From Ptiloglossa arizonensis (lineage: Eukaryota > Arthropoda > Insecta > Hymenoptera > Colletidae), in the NCBI RefSeq assembly GCF_051014685.1, contig NW_027478716.1:591189-655188 (forward strand): 64,000 nucleotides of DNA. The letters are read 5' to 3'. Position numbers and translations under genes: made by a program. The notes beneath the pieces are model-generated. The model was not told the DNA's origin. It was given only the letters and a program-made list of their open reading frames with translations, and did no database searches. Shown here piece after piece: positions 48,923 through 61,343 of this stretch (position 1 is the first letter of the stretch; every line of letters begins with the position of its first letter).

Positions 48923-51371
48923 CGTTTCAAGCATCAGAACTGCGCAAATTTTGTGTTTCTCAAGCGTTTCTTACCTTCAAACTGCCATATCTCGCGAACG
49001 GAACGATCAATCCGCAAAATTTCTGTTGCATCTGAAAGTAGACACTCGCCCGATTACAACGGTATGCGTACTTCTCCTCTAGGCCGTTCTAGTCATTCGT
49101 TTCGAGCATCAGAACTGCGAAAATTTCGAGTTTCTCAAGCGTTTCTTGCATCCAAACTGCCATATCTCGCGAACGGATTGACCGATCCGCAAAATTTCTG
49201 TTGCATCTGAAAGTAGAAACTCGCCCGACTACAACGGTATGCGCACTTTTCCCCTTGGCCGTTCTAGTTATTCGTTTCAAGCATCAGAACTGCCAAATTT
49301 TGAGTTTCTCAAGCGTTTCTTACCTCCAAACTGCCATATCTCGCGAACGGATTGACCAATCCGCAAAATTTCTGTTGCATCTGAAAGTAGAAACTCGCCC
49401 GATTACAACGGTATGCGTACTTTTCCACTAGGCCGTTCTAGTTACTCATTTCTAGCATCAGAACTGCGAAAATTTCGAGTTTCTCAAGCGTTTCTTACAT
49501 CCAAACTGCCATATATCGCGAACGGATTGACCAATCCGCAAAATTTCTGTTGCATCTGAAAGTAGAAACTCGCCCGATTACAACGGTATGCCCACTTTTC
49601 CCCTAGGCCGTTCTAGTTATTCGTTTCAAGCATCAGAACTGCGCAAATTTTTAGTTTCTCAAGCGTTTCTTACCTTCAAACTGCCATATCTCGGGAACGG
49701 AACGATCAATCCGCAAAATTTCTGTTGCATCTGAAAGTAGACACTCGCCCGATTACAACGGTATGCATACTTCTCCCCTAGGCCGTTCTAGTCATACGTT
49801 TCGAGCATCAGAACTGCGAAAATTTCGAGTTTCTCAAGCGTTTCTTGCATCCAAACTGCCATATCTCGCGAACGGATTGACCGATCCGCAAAATTTCTGT
49901 TGCATCTTAAAGTAGAAACTCGCCCGATTACAACGGTATGCCCACTTTTCCCCTAGGCCGTTCTAGTTATTCGTTTCGAGCATCAGAACTGCGAAAATTT
50001 TGAGTTTCTCAAGCGTTTCTTACATCCAAACGGCCATATCTCGCGAACGGATTGACCAATCCGCAAAATTTCTGTTGCATTTGAAAGTAGAAACTCGCCC
50101 GATTACAACGGTATGCGCACTTTTCCCCTGGGCCGTTCTAGTTATTCGTTTCGAGCATCAGAACTGCGAAAATTTTGAGTTTCCAAAGCGTTTCTTATCT
50201 CCAAACTGCCATGTCTCGCGAACGGATTGGTCAATCCGCAAAATTTCTGTTGCTTGTGAAAGTAGAAACTCGCCCGATTACAACGGTATGCGTACTTCTC
50301 CCCTAGGCCGTTCTAGTCATTCGTTTCGAGCATCAGAACTGCGAAAATTTTGAGTTTCTCAAGCGTTTCTTATCTCCAAACTGCCATATCTCGCGAACGG
50401 ATTGATCAATCCGCAAAATTTCTGTTGCGTCTGAAAGTAGACACTCGCCCGATTACAACCGTATGCGGACTTTTCCCCTAGGCGGTTCTAGTTATTCGTT
50501 TCAAGCATCAGAACTGCGCAAATTTTGAGTTTCTCAAGCGTTTCTTACCTTCAAACTGCCATATGTCGCGAACGGATTGACCGATCCGCAAAATTTCTGT
50601 TGCATCTGAAAGTAGAAACTCGCCCGATTACAACGGTATGCGCCCTTTTCCCCTAGGCCGTTCTAGTTATTCGTTTCAAGCATCAGAACTGCGCAAATTT
50701 TGAGTTTCTAAAGCGTTTCTTATCTCCAAACTGCCATGTCTCGCGAACGGATTGATCAATCCGCAAAATTTCTGTTGCTTGTGAAAGTAGAAACTCGCCC
50801 GATTACAACGGTATGCGTACTTCTCCCCTAGGCCGTTCTAGTCATTCCTTTCGAGCATCAGAACTGCGAAAATTTTGAGTTTCTCAAGCGTTTCTTATCT
50901 CCAAACTGCCATATCTCGCGAACGGATTGATCAATCCGCAAAATTTCTGTTGCATCTGAAAGTAGACACTCGCCCGATTACAACGGTATGCGCACTTTTC
51001 CCCTAGGCGGTTCTAGTTATTCGTTTCAAGCATCAGAACTGCGCAAATTTTGAGTTTCTCAAGCGTTTCTTACCTTGAAACTGCCATATCTCGCGAACGG
51101 ATTGACCGATCCGCAAAATTTCTGTTGCATCTGAAAGTAGACACTCGCCCGATTACAACGGTATTCGCACTTTTCCCCTAGGCCGTTCTAGTTATTCGTT
51201 TCGAGCATCAGAACTGCGAAAATTTTGAGTTTCTCAAGCGTTTCTTACCTCCAAACTGCCATATCTCGCGAATGGATTGACCAATCCGCAAAATTTCTGT
51301 TGCATCTGAAAGTAGAAACTCGCCCGATTACAACGGTATGCCCACTTTTCCCCTAGGCCGTTCTAGTTATT
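48923..51371. repeat. 13-16 monomer HOR, copy 0 (2,449 bp)
   Basis: Fourteen monomers, one carrying a one-base deletion (ACTGCCAAATTTTG near 49293). The block aligns to the next copy at offset 2,449, then 2,274 after one extra monomer near 49.5 kb. It precedes the TTCGTATCAAG substitution that marks later copies, having TTCGTTTCAAG at 48921. It contains the CATATGTCG variant (50561) and CATTCCTTTCG (about 50846). Confidence 0.85.
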
Positions 51372-53645
51372 CGTATCAAGCATCAGAACTGCGCAAATTT
51401 TGAGTTTCTCAAGCGTTTCTTACCTTCAAACTGCCATATCTCGCGAACGGAACGATCAATCCGCAAAATTTCTGTTGCATCTGAAAGTAGACACTCGCCC
51501 GATTACAACGGTATGCGTACTTCTCCTCTAGGCCGTTCTAGTCATTCGTTTCGAGCATCAGAACTGCGAAAATTTCGAGTTTCTCAAGCGTTTCTTGCAT
51601 CCAAACTGCCATATCTCGCGAACGGATTGACCGATCCGCAAAATTTCTGTTGCATCTGAAAGTAGAAACTCGCCCGACTACAACGGTATGCGCACTTTTC
51701 CCCTTGGCCGTTCTAGTTATTCGTTTCAAGCATCAGAACTGCCAAATTTTGAGTTTCTCAAGCGTTTCTTACCTCCAAACTGCCATATCTCGCGAACGGA
51801 TTGACCAATCCGCAAAATTTCTGTTGCATCTGAAAGTAGAAACTCGCCCGATTACAACGGTATGCGTACTATTCCACTAGGCCGTTCTAGTTACTCATTT
51901 CTAGCATCAGAACTGCGAAAATTTCGAGTTTCTCAAGCGTTTCTTACCTCCAAACTGCCACATCTCGCGAACGGATTGACCAATCCGCAAAATTTCTGCT
52001 GCATCTGAAAGTAGAAACTCGCCCGATTACAACGGTATGTGTAGTTTTCCCCTAGGCCGTTCCAGTTATTCGTTTCGAGCATCAGAACTGCGAAAATTTC
52101 GAGTTTCTCAAGCGTTTCTTGCATCCAAACTGCCATATCTCGCGAACGGATTGACCGATCCGCAAAATTTCTGTTGCATCTTAAAGTAGAAACTCGCCCG
52201 ATTACAACGGTATGCCCACTTTTCCCCTAGGCCGTTCTAGTTATTCGTTTCGAGCATCAGAACTGCGAAAATTTTGAGTTTCTCAAGCGTTTCTTACATC
52301 CAAACGGCCATATCTCGCGAACGGATTGACCAATCCGCAAAATTTCTGTTGCATTTGAAAGTAGAAACTCGCCCGATTACAACGGTATGCGCACTTTTCC
52401 CCTGGGCCGTTCTAGTTATTCGTTTCGAGCATCAGAACTGCGAAAATTTTGAGTTTCCAAAGCGTTTCTTATCTCCAAACTGCCATGTCTCGCGAACGGA
52501 TTGGTCAATCCGCAAAATTTCTGTTGCTTGTGAAAGTAGAAACTCGCCCGATTACAACGGTATGCGTACTTCTCCCCTAGGCCGTTCTAGTCATTCGTTT
52601 CGAGCATCAGAACTGCGAAAATTTTGAGTTTCTCAAGCGTTTCTTATCTCCAAACTGCCATATCTCGCGAACGGATTGATCAATCCGCAAAATTTCTGTT
52701 GCGTCTGAAAGTAGACACTCGCCCGATTACAACCGTATGCGGACTTTTCCCCTAGGCGGTTCTAGTTATTCGTTTCAAGCATCAGAACTGCGCAAATTTT
52801 GAGTTTCTCAAGCGTTTCTTACCTTCAAACTGCCATATGTCGCGAACGGATTGACCGATCCGCAAAATTTCTGTTGCATCTGAAAGTAGAAACTCGCCCG
52901 ATTACAACGGTATGCGCCCTTTTCCCCTAGGCCGTTCTAGTTATTCGTTTCAAGCATCAGAACTGCGCAAATTTTGAGTTTCTAAAGCGTTTCTTATCTC
53001 CAAACTGCCATGTCTCGCGAACGGATTGATCAATCCGCAAAATTTCTGTTGCTTGTGAAAGTAGAAACTCGCCCGATTACAACGGTATGCGTACTTCTCC
53101 CCTAGGCCGTTCTAGTCATTCCTTTCGAGCATCAGAACTGCGAAAATTTTGAGTTTCTCAAGCGTTTCTTATCTCCAAACTGCCATATCTCGCGAACGGA
53201 TTGATCAATCCGCAAAATTTCTGTTGCATCTGAAAGTAGACACTCGCCCGATTACAACGGTATGCGCACTTTTCCCCTAGGCGGTTCTAGTTATTCGTTT
53301 CAAGCATCAGAACTGCGCAAATTTTGAGTTTCTCAAGCGTTTCTTACCTTGAAACTGCCATATCTCGCGAACGGATTGACCGATCCGCAAAATTTCTGTT
53401 GCATCTGAAAGTAGACACTCGCCCGATTACAACGGTATTCGCACTTTTCCCCTAGGCCGTTCTAGTTATTCGTTTCGAGCATCAGAACTGCGAAAATTTT
53501 GAGTTTCTCAAGCGTTTCTTACCTCCAAACTGCCATATCTCGCGAATGGATTGACCAATCCGCAAAATTTCTGTTGCATCTGAAAGTAGAAACTCGCCCG
53601 ATTACAACGGTATGCCCACTTTTCCCCTAGGCCGTTCTAGTTATT
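51372..53645. repeat. 13-16 monomer HOR, copy 1 (2,274 bp)
   Basis: Thirteen monomers with the same one-base deletion (near 51742). The unit is cut at CGTATCAAG, which falls at 51372, 53646, 55921, 58720, 61344 and 63794. CATATGTCG recurs at 52835, 2,274 bp after copy 0, and CATTCCTTTCG at about 53120. Confidence 0.88.
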
Positions 53646-55920
53646 CGTATCAAGCATCAGAACTGCGCAAATTTTGAGTTTCTCAAGCGTTTCTTACCTT
53701 CAAACTGCCATATCTCGCGAACGGAACGATCAATCCGCAAAATTTCTGTTGCATCTGAAAGTAGACACTCGCCCGATTACAACGGTATGCGTACTTCTCC
53801 CCTAGGCCGTTCTAGTCATTCGTTTCGAGCATCAGAACTGCGAAAATTTCGAGTTTCTCAAGCGTTTCTTATCTCCAAACTGCCATGTCTCGCGAACGGA
53901 TTGATCAATCCGCAAAATTTCTGTTGCTTCTGAAAGTAGAAACTCGCCCGATTACAACGGTATGCGTACTTCTCCCCTAGGCCGTTCTAGTCATTCGTTT
54001 CGAGCATCAGAACTGAGAAAATTTTGAGTTTCTCAAGCGTTTCTTATCTCCAAACTGCCATATCTCGCGAACGGATTGATCAATCCGCAAAATTTCTGTT
54101 GCATCTGAAAGTAGACACTCGCCCGATTACAACGGTATACCCACTTTTCCCCTAGGCCGTTCTAGTTATTCGTTTCAAGCATCAGAACTGCGCAAATTTT
54201 GAGTTTCTCAAGCGTTTCTTACCTTCAAACTGCATTACCTCGCGAACGGAACGATCAATCCGCAAAATTTCTGTTGCATCTGAAAGTAGACACTCGCCCG
54301 ATTACAACGGTATGCGTACTTCTCCCCTAGGCCGTTCTAGTCATTCGTTTCGAGCATCAGAACTGCGAAAATTTCGAGTTTCTCAAGCGTTTCTTGCATC
54401 CAAACTGCCATATCTCGCGAACGGATTGACCGATCCGCAAAATTTCTGTTGCATCTTAAAGTAGAAACTCGCCCGATTACAACGGTATGCCCACTTTTCC
54501 CCTACGCCGTTCTAGTTACTCGTTTCTAGCATCAGAACTGCGAAAATTTTGAGTTTCTCAAGCGTTTCTTACCTCCAAAATGCCATATCTCGCGAACGAA
54601 TTGACCAAACCGCAAAATTTCTGTTGCATCTGAAAGTAGAAACTCGCCCGATTACAACGGTAGGTGTAGTTTTCCCCTAGGCCGTTCCAGTTATTCTTTT
54701 CGAGCATCAGAACTGCCAAAATTTTCAGTTTCTCAAGCGTTTCTTACATCCAAACTGCCATATCTCGCGAACGGATTGACCAATCCGCAAAATTTCTGTT
54801 GCATCTGAAAGTAGAAACTCGCCCGATTACAACGGTATGCCCACTTTTCCCCTAGGCCGTTCTAGTTATTCGTTTCAAGCATCAGAACTGCGCAAGTTTT
54901 GAGTTTCTCAAGCGTTTCTTACCTTCAAACTGCCATATCTCGCGAACGGAACGATCAATCCGCAAAATTTCTGTTGCATCTGAAAGTAGACACTCGCCCG
55001 ATTACAACGGTATGCGTACTTCTCCCCTAGGCCGTTGTAGTCATTCGTTTCGAGCATCAGAACTGCGAAAATTTCGAGTTTCTCAAGCGTTTCTTATCTC
55101 CAAACTGCCATGTCTCGCGAACGGATTGATCAATCCGCAAAATTTCTGTTGCTTCTGAAAGTAGAAACTCGCCCGATTACAACGGTATGCGTACTTCTCC
55201 CCTAGGCCGTTCTAGTCATTCGTTTCGAGCATCAGAACAGCGAAAATTTTGAGTTTCTCAAGCGTTTCTTATCTCCAAACTGCCATATCTCGCGAACGGA
55301 TTGATCAATCCGCAAAATTTCTGTTGCTTCTGAAAGTAGAAACTCGCCCGATTACAACGGTATGCGTACTTCTCCCCTAGGCCGTTCTAGTCATTCGTTT
55401 CGAGCATCAGAACAGCGAAAATTTTGAGTTTCTCAAGCGTTTCTTATCTCCAAACTGCCATATCTCGCGAACGGATTGATCAATCCGCAAAATTTCTGTT
55501 GCATCTGAAAGTAGACACTCGCCCGATTACAACGGTATGCGTACTTCTCCCCTAGGCCGTTCTAGTCATTCGTTTCGAGCCTCAGAACAGCGAAAATTTT
55601 GAGTGTCTCAAGCGTTTCTTACCTTGAAACTGCCATATCTCGCGAACGGATTGACCGATCCGCAAAATTTCTGTTGCATCTGAAAGTAGACACTCGCCCG
55701 ATTACAACGGTATTCGCACTTTTCCCCTAGGCCGTTCTAGTTATTCGTTTCGAGCATCAGAACTGCGAAAATTTTGAGTTTCTCAAGCGTTTCTTACCTC
55801 CAAACTGCCATATCTCGCGAATGGATTGACCAATCCGCAAAATTTCTGTTGCATCTGAAAGTAGAAACTCGCCCGATTACAACGGTATGCCCACTTTTCC
55901 CCTAGGCCGTTCTAGTTATT
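53646..55920. repeat. 13-16 monomer HOR, copy 2 (2,275 bp, variant type)
   Basis: Thirteen monomers without the one-base deletion. This copy has its own markers: TGCATTACCTCG at 54231, ACTGAGAAAA near 54011, GCGCAAGTTTTG near 54890, GAACAGCGAAAA near 55230, and GAGTGTCTCAAG near 55600. The same markers return in copy 5 at an offset of about 7,698 bp, so copies 2 and 5 form a subtype distinct from copies 0, 1, 3 and 4. Confidence 0.87.
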
Positions 55921-58719
55921 CGTATCAAGCATCAGAACTGCGCAAATTTTGAGTTTCTCAAGCGTTTCTTACCTTCAAACTGCCATATCTCGCGAACGGA
56001 ACGATCAATCCGCAAAATTTCTGTTGCATCTGAAAGTAGACACTCGCCCGATTACAACGGTATGCGTACTTCTCCTCTAGGCCGTTCTAGTCATTCGTTT
56101 CGAGCATCAGAACTGCGAAAATTTCGAGTTTCTCAAGCGTTTCTTGCATCCAAACTGCCATATCTCGCGAACGGATTGACCGATCCGCAAAATTTCTGTT
56201 GCATCTGAAAGTAGAAACTCGCCCGACTACAACGGTATGCGCACTTTTCCCCTTGGCCGTTCTAGTTATTCGTTTCAAGCATCAGAACTGCCAAATTTTG
56301 AGTTTCTCAAGCGTTTCTTACCTCCAAACTGCCATATCTCGCGAACGGATTGACCAATCCGCAAAATTTCTGTTGCATCTGAAAGTAGAAACTCGCCCGA
56401 TTACAACGGTATGCGTACTTTTCCACTAGGCCGTTCTAGTTACTCATTTCTAGCATCAGAACTGCGAAAATTTCGAGTTTCTCAAGCGTTTCTTACATCC
56501 AAACGGCCATATCTCGCGAACGGATTGACCAATCCGCAAAATTTCTGTTGCATCTGAAAGTAGAAACTCGCCCGATTACAACGGTCGGTGTAGTTTTCCC
56601 CAAGGCCGCTCTAGTTATTCGTTTCGAGCATCAGAACTGCGAAAATTTTGAGTTTCTCAAGCGTTTCTTACCTCCAAACTGCCACATCTCGCGAACGGAT
56701 TGACCAATCCGCAAAATTTCTGCTGCATCTGAAAGTAGAAACTCGCCCGATTACAACGGTATGTGTAGTTTTCCCCTAGGCCGTTCCAGTTATTCGTTTC
56801 GAGCATCAGAACTGCGAAAATTTCGAGTTTCTCAAGCGTTTCTTGCATCCAAACTGCCATATCTCGCGAACGGATTGACCGATCCGCAAAATTTCTGTTG
56901 CATCTTAAAGTAGAAACTCGCCCGATTACAACGGTATGCCCACTTTTCCCCTAGGCCGTTCTAGTTATTCGTTTCGAGCATCAGAACTGCGAAAATTTTG
57001 AGTTTCTCAAGCGTTTCTTACATCCAAACGGCCATATCTCGCGAACGGATTGACCAATCCGCAAAATTTCTGTTGCATTTGAAAGTAGAAACTCGCCCGA
57101 TTACAACGGTATGCGCACTTTTCCCCTGGGCCGTTCTAGTTATTCGTTTCGAGCATCAGAACTGCGAAAATTTTGAGTTTCCAAAGCGTTTCTTATCTCC
57201 AAACTGCCATGTCTCGCGAACGGATTGGTCAATCCGCAAAATTTCTGTTGCTTGTGAAAGTAGAAACTCGCCCGATTACAACGGTATGCGTACTTCTCCC
57301 CTAGGCCGTTCTAATTACTCGTTTCTAGCATCAGAACTGCGAAAATTTCGAGTTTCTCAAGCGTTTCTTACCTCCAAACTGCCACATCTCGCGAACGGAT
57401 TGACCAATCCGCAAAATTTCTGCTGCATCTGAAAGTAGAAACTCGCCCGATTACAACGGTATGTGTAGTTTTCCCCTAGGCCGTTCCAGTTATTCGTTTC
57501 GAGCATCAGAACTGCGAAAATTTCGAGTTTCTCAAGCGTTTCTTGCATCCAAACTGCCATATCTCGCGAACGGATTGACCGATCCGCAAAATTTCTGTTG
57601 CGTCTGAAAGTAGACACTCGCCCGATTACAACCGTATGCGGACTTTTCCCCTAGGCGGTTCTAGTTATTCGTTTCAAGCATCAGAACTGCGCAAATTTTG
57701 AGTTTCTCAAGCGTTTCTTACCTTCAAACTGCCATATGTCGCGAACGGATTGACCGATCCGCAAAATTTCTGTTGCATCTGAAAGTAGAAACTCGCCCGA
57801 TTACAACGGTATGCGCCCTTTTCCCCTAGGCCGTTCTAGTTATTCGTTTCAAGCATCAGAACTGCGCAAATTTTGAGTTTCTAAAGCGTTTCTTATCTCC
57901 AAACTGCCATGTCTCGCGAACGGATTGATCAATCCGCAAAATTTCTGTTGCTTGTGAAAGTAGAAACTCGCCCGATTACAACGGTATGCGTACTTCTCCC
58001 CTAGGCCGTTCTAGTCATTCGTTTCGAGCATCAGAACAGCGAAAATTTTGAGTTTCTCAAGCGTTTCTTATCTCCAAACTGCCATATCTCGCGAACGGAT
58101 TGATCAATCCGCAAAATTTCTGTTGCTTCTGAAAGTAGAAACTCGCCCGATTACAACGGTATGCGTACTTCTCCCCTAGGCCGTTCTAGTCATTCGTTTC
58201 GAGCATCAGAACAGCGAAAATTTTGAGTTTCTCAAGCGTTTCTTATCTCCAAACTGCCATATCTCGCGAACGGATTGATCAATCCGCAAAATTTCTGTTG
58301 CATCTGAAAGTAGACACTCGCCCGATTACAACGGTATGCGTACTTCTCCCCTAGGCCGTTCTAGTCATTCGTTTCGAGCCTCAGAACAGCGAAAATTTTG
58401 AGTGTCTCAAGCGTTTCTTACCTTGAAACTGCCATATCTCGCGAACGGATTGACCGATCCGCAAAATTTCTGTTGCATCTGAAAGTAGACACTCGCCCGA
58501 TTACAACGGTATTCGCACTTTTCCCCTAGGCCGTTCTAGTTATTCGTTTCGAGCATCAGAACTGCGAAAATTTTGAGTTTCTCAAGCGTTTCTTACCTCC
58601 AAACTGCCATATCTCGCGAATGGATTGACCAATCCGCAAAATTTCTGTTGCATCTGAAAGTAGAAACTCGCCCGATTACAACGGTATGCCCACTTTTCCC
58701 CTAGGCCGTTCTAGTTATT
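55921..58719. repeat. 13-16 monomer HOR, copy 3 (2,799 bp)
   Basis: Sixteen monomers with the one-base deletion (near 56291). Compared with copies 0 and 1 it contains inserted types: CGGTCGGTGTAG with CCCAAGGCCGC near 56590, otherwise known only from about 19320, 27720 and 33495, and TTCTAATTACTCG near 57310. The stretch 55156-58020 matches 57955-60819 at offset 2,799 at every point I compared. Confidence 0.88.
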
Positions 58720-61343
58720 CGTATCAAGCATCAGAACTGCGCAAATTTTGAGTTTCTCAAGCGTTTCTTACCTTCAAACTGCCATATCTCGCGAACGGAA
58801 CGATCAATCCGCAAAATTTCTGTTGCATCTGAAAGTAGACACTCGCCCGATTACAACGGTATGCGTACTTCTCCTCTAGGCCGTTCTAGTCATTCGTTTC
58901 GAGCATCAGAACTGCGAAAATTTCGAGTTTCTCAAGCGTTTCTTGCATCCAAACTGCCATATCTCGCGAACGGATTGACCGATCCGCAAAATTTCTGTTG
59001 CATCTGAAAGTAGAAACTCGCCCGACTACAACGGTATGCGCACTTTTCCCCTTGGCCGTTCTAGTTATTCGTTTCAAGCATCAGAACTGCCAAATTTTGA
59101 GTTTCTCAAGCGTTTCTTACCTCCAAACTGCCATATCTCGCGAACGGATTGACCAATCCGCAAAATTTCTGTTGCATCTGAAAGTAGAAACTCGCCCGAT
59201 TACAACGGTATGCGTACTTTTCCACTAGGCCGTTCTAGTTACTCATTTCTAGCATCAGAACTGCGAAAATTTCGAGTTTCTCAAGCGTTTCTTACATCCA
59301 AACGGCCATATCTCGCGAACGGATTGACCAATCCGCAAAATTTCTGTTGCATCTGAAAGTAGAAACTCGCCCGATTACAACGGTCGGTGTAGTTTTCCCC
59401 AAGGCCGCTCTAGTTATTCGTTTCGAGCATCAGAACTGCGAAAATTTTGAGTTTCTCAAGCGTTTCTTACCTCCAAACTGCCACATCTCGCGAACGGATT
59501 GACCAATCCGCAAAATTTCTGCTGCATCTGAAAGTAGAAACTCGCCCGATTACAACGGTATGTGTAGTTTTCCCCTAGGCCGTTCCAGTTATTCGTTTCG
59601 AGCATCAGAACTGCGAAAATTTCGAGTTTCTCAAGCGTTTCTTGCATCCAAACTGCCATATCTCGCGAACGGATTGACCGATCCGCAAAATTTCTGTTGC
59701 ATCTTAAAGTAGAAACTCGCCCGATTACAACGGTATGCCCACTTTTCCCCTAGGCCGTTCTAGTTATTCGTTTCGAGCATCAGAACTGCGAAAATTTTGA
59801 GTTTCTCAAGCGTTTCTTACATCCAAACGGCCATATCTCGCGAACGGATTGACCAATCCGCAAAATTTCTGTTGCATTTGAAAGTAGAAACTCGCCCGAT
59901 TACAACGGTATGCGCACTTTTCCCCTGGGCCGTTCTAGTTATTCGTTTCGAGCATCAGAACTGCGAAAATTTTGAGTTTCCAAAGCGTTTCTTATCTCCA
60001 AACTGCCATGTCTCGCGAACGGATTGGTCAATCCGCAAAATTTCTGTTGCTTGTGAAAGTAGAAACTCGCCCGATTACAACGGTATGCGTACTTCTCCCC
60101 TAGGCCGTTCTAATTACTCGTTTCTAGCATCAGAACTGCGAAAATTTCGAGTTTCTCAAGCGTTTCTTACCTCCAAACTGCCACATCTCGCGAACGGATT
60201 GACCAATCCGCAAAATTTCTGCTGCATCTGAAAGTAGAAACTCGCCCGATTACAACGGTATGTGTAGTTTTCCCCTAGGCCGTTCCAGTTATTCGTTTCG
60301 AGCATCAGAACTGCGAAAATTTCGAGTTTCTCAAGCGTTTCTTGCATCCAAACTGCCATATCTCGCGAACGGATTGACCGATCCGCAAAATTTCTGTTGC
60401 GTCTGAAAGTAGACACTCGCCCGATTACAACCGTATGCGGACTTTTCCCCTAGGCGGTTCTAGTTATTCGTTTCAAGCATCAGAACTGCGCAAATTTTGA
60501 GTTTCTCAAGCGTTTCTTACCTTCAAACTGCCATATGTCGCGAACGGATTGACCGATCCGCAAAATTTCTGTTGCATCTGAAAGTAGAAACTCGCCCGAT
60601 TACAACGGTATGCGCCCTTTTCCCCTAGGCCGTTCTAGTTATTCGTTTCAAGCATCAGAACTGCGCAAATTTTGAGTTTCTAAAGCGTTTCTTATCTCCA
60701 AACTGCCATGTCTCGCGAACGGATTGATCAATCCGCAAAATTTCTGTTGCTTGTGAAAGTAGAAACTCGCCCGATTACAACGGTATGCGTACTTCTCCCC
60801 TAGGCCGTTCTAGTCATTCCTTTCGAGCATCAGAACTGCGAAAATTTTGAGTTTCTCAAGCGTTTCTTATCTCCAAACTGCCATATCTCGCGAACGGATT
60901 GATCAATCCGCAAAATTTCTGTTGCATCTGAAAGTAGACACTCGCCCGATTACAACGGTATGCGCACTTTTCCCCTAGGCGGTTCTAGTTATTCGTTTCA
61001 AGCATCAGAACTGCGCAAATTTTGAGTTTCTCAAGCGTTTCTTACCTTGAAACTGCCATATCTCGCGAACGGATTGACCGATCCGCAAAATTTCTGTTGC
61101 ATCTGAAAGTAGACACTCGCCCGATTACAACGGTATTCGCACTTTTCCCCTAGGCCGTTCTAGTTATTCGTTTCGAGCATCAGAACTGCGAAAATTTTGA
61201 GTTTCTCAAGCGTTTCTTACCTCCAAACTGCCATATCTCGCGAATGGATTGACCAATCCGCAAAATTTCTGTTGCATCTGAAAGTAGAAACTCGCCCGAT
61301 TACAACGGTATGCCCACTTTTCCCCTAGGCCGTTCTAGTTATT
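58720..61343. repeat. 13-16 monomer HOR, copy 4 (2,624 bp, recombinant)
   Basis: Fifteen monomers with the one-base deletion (near 59090). The left part matches copy 3 at offset 2,799 up to 60819. The right part matches copy 1 at offset 7,698 from 60381 onward, including CATTCCTTTCG at about 60820. The two matches overlap between 60381 and 60819, which brackets the exchange point. Confidence 0.87.

Noticed and set aside
57357..57617. Minus-strand frames of 63-86 codons beginning MAVWMQET, MKRITRT or MSTFRRN
   Set aside because: They are antisense readings of the same satellite, with no independent evidence of coding.
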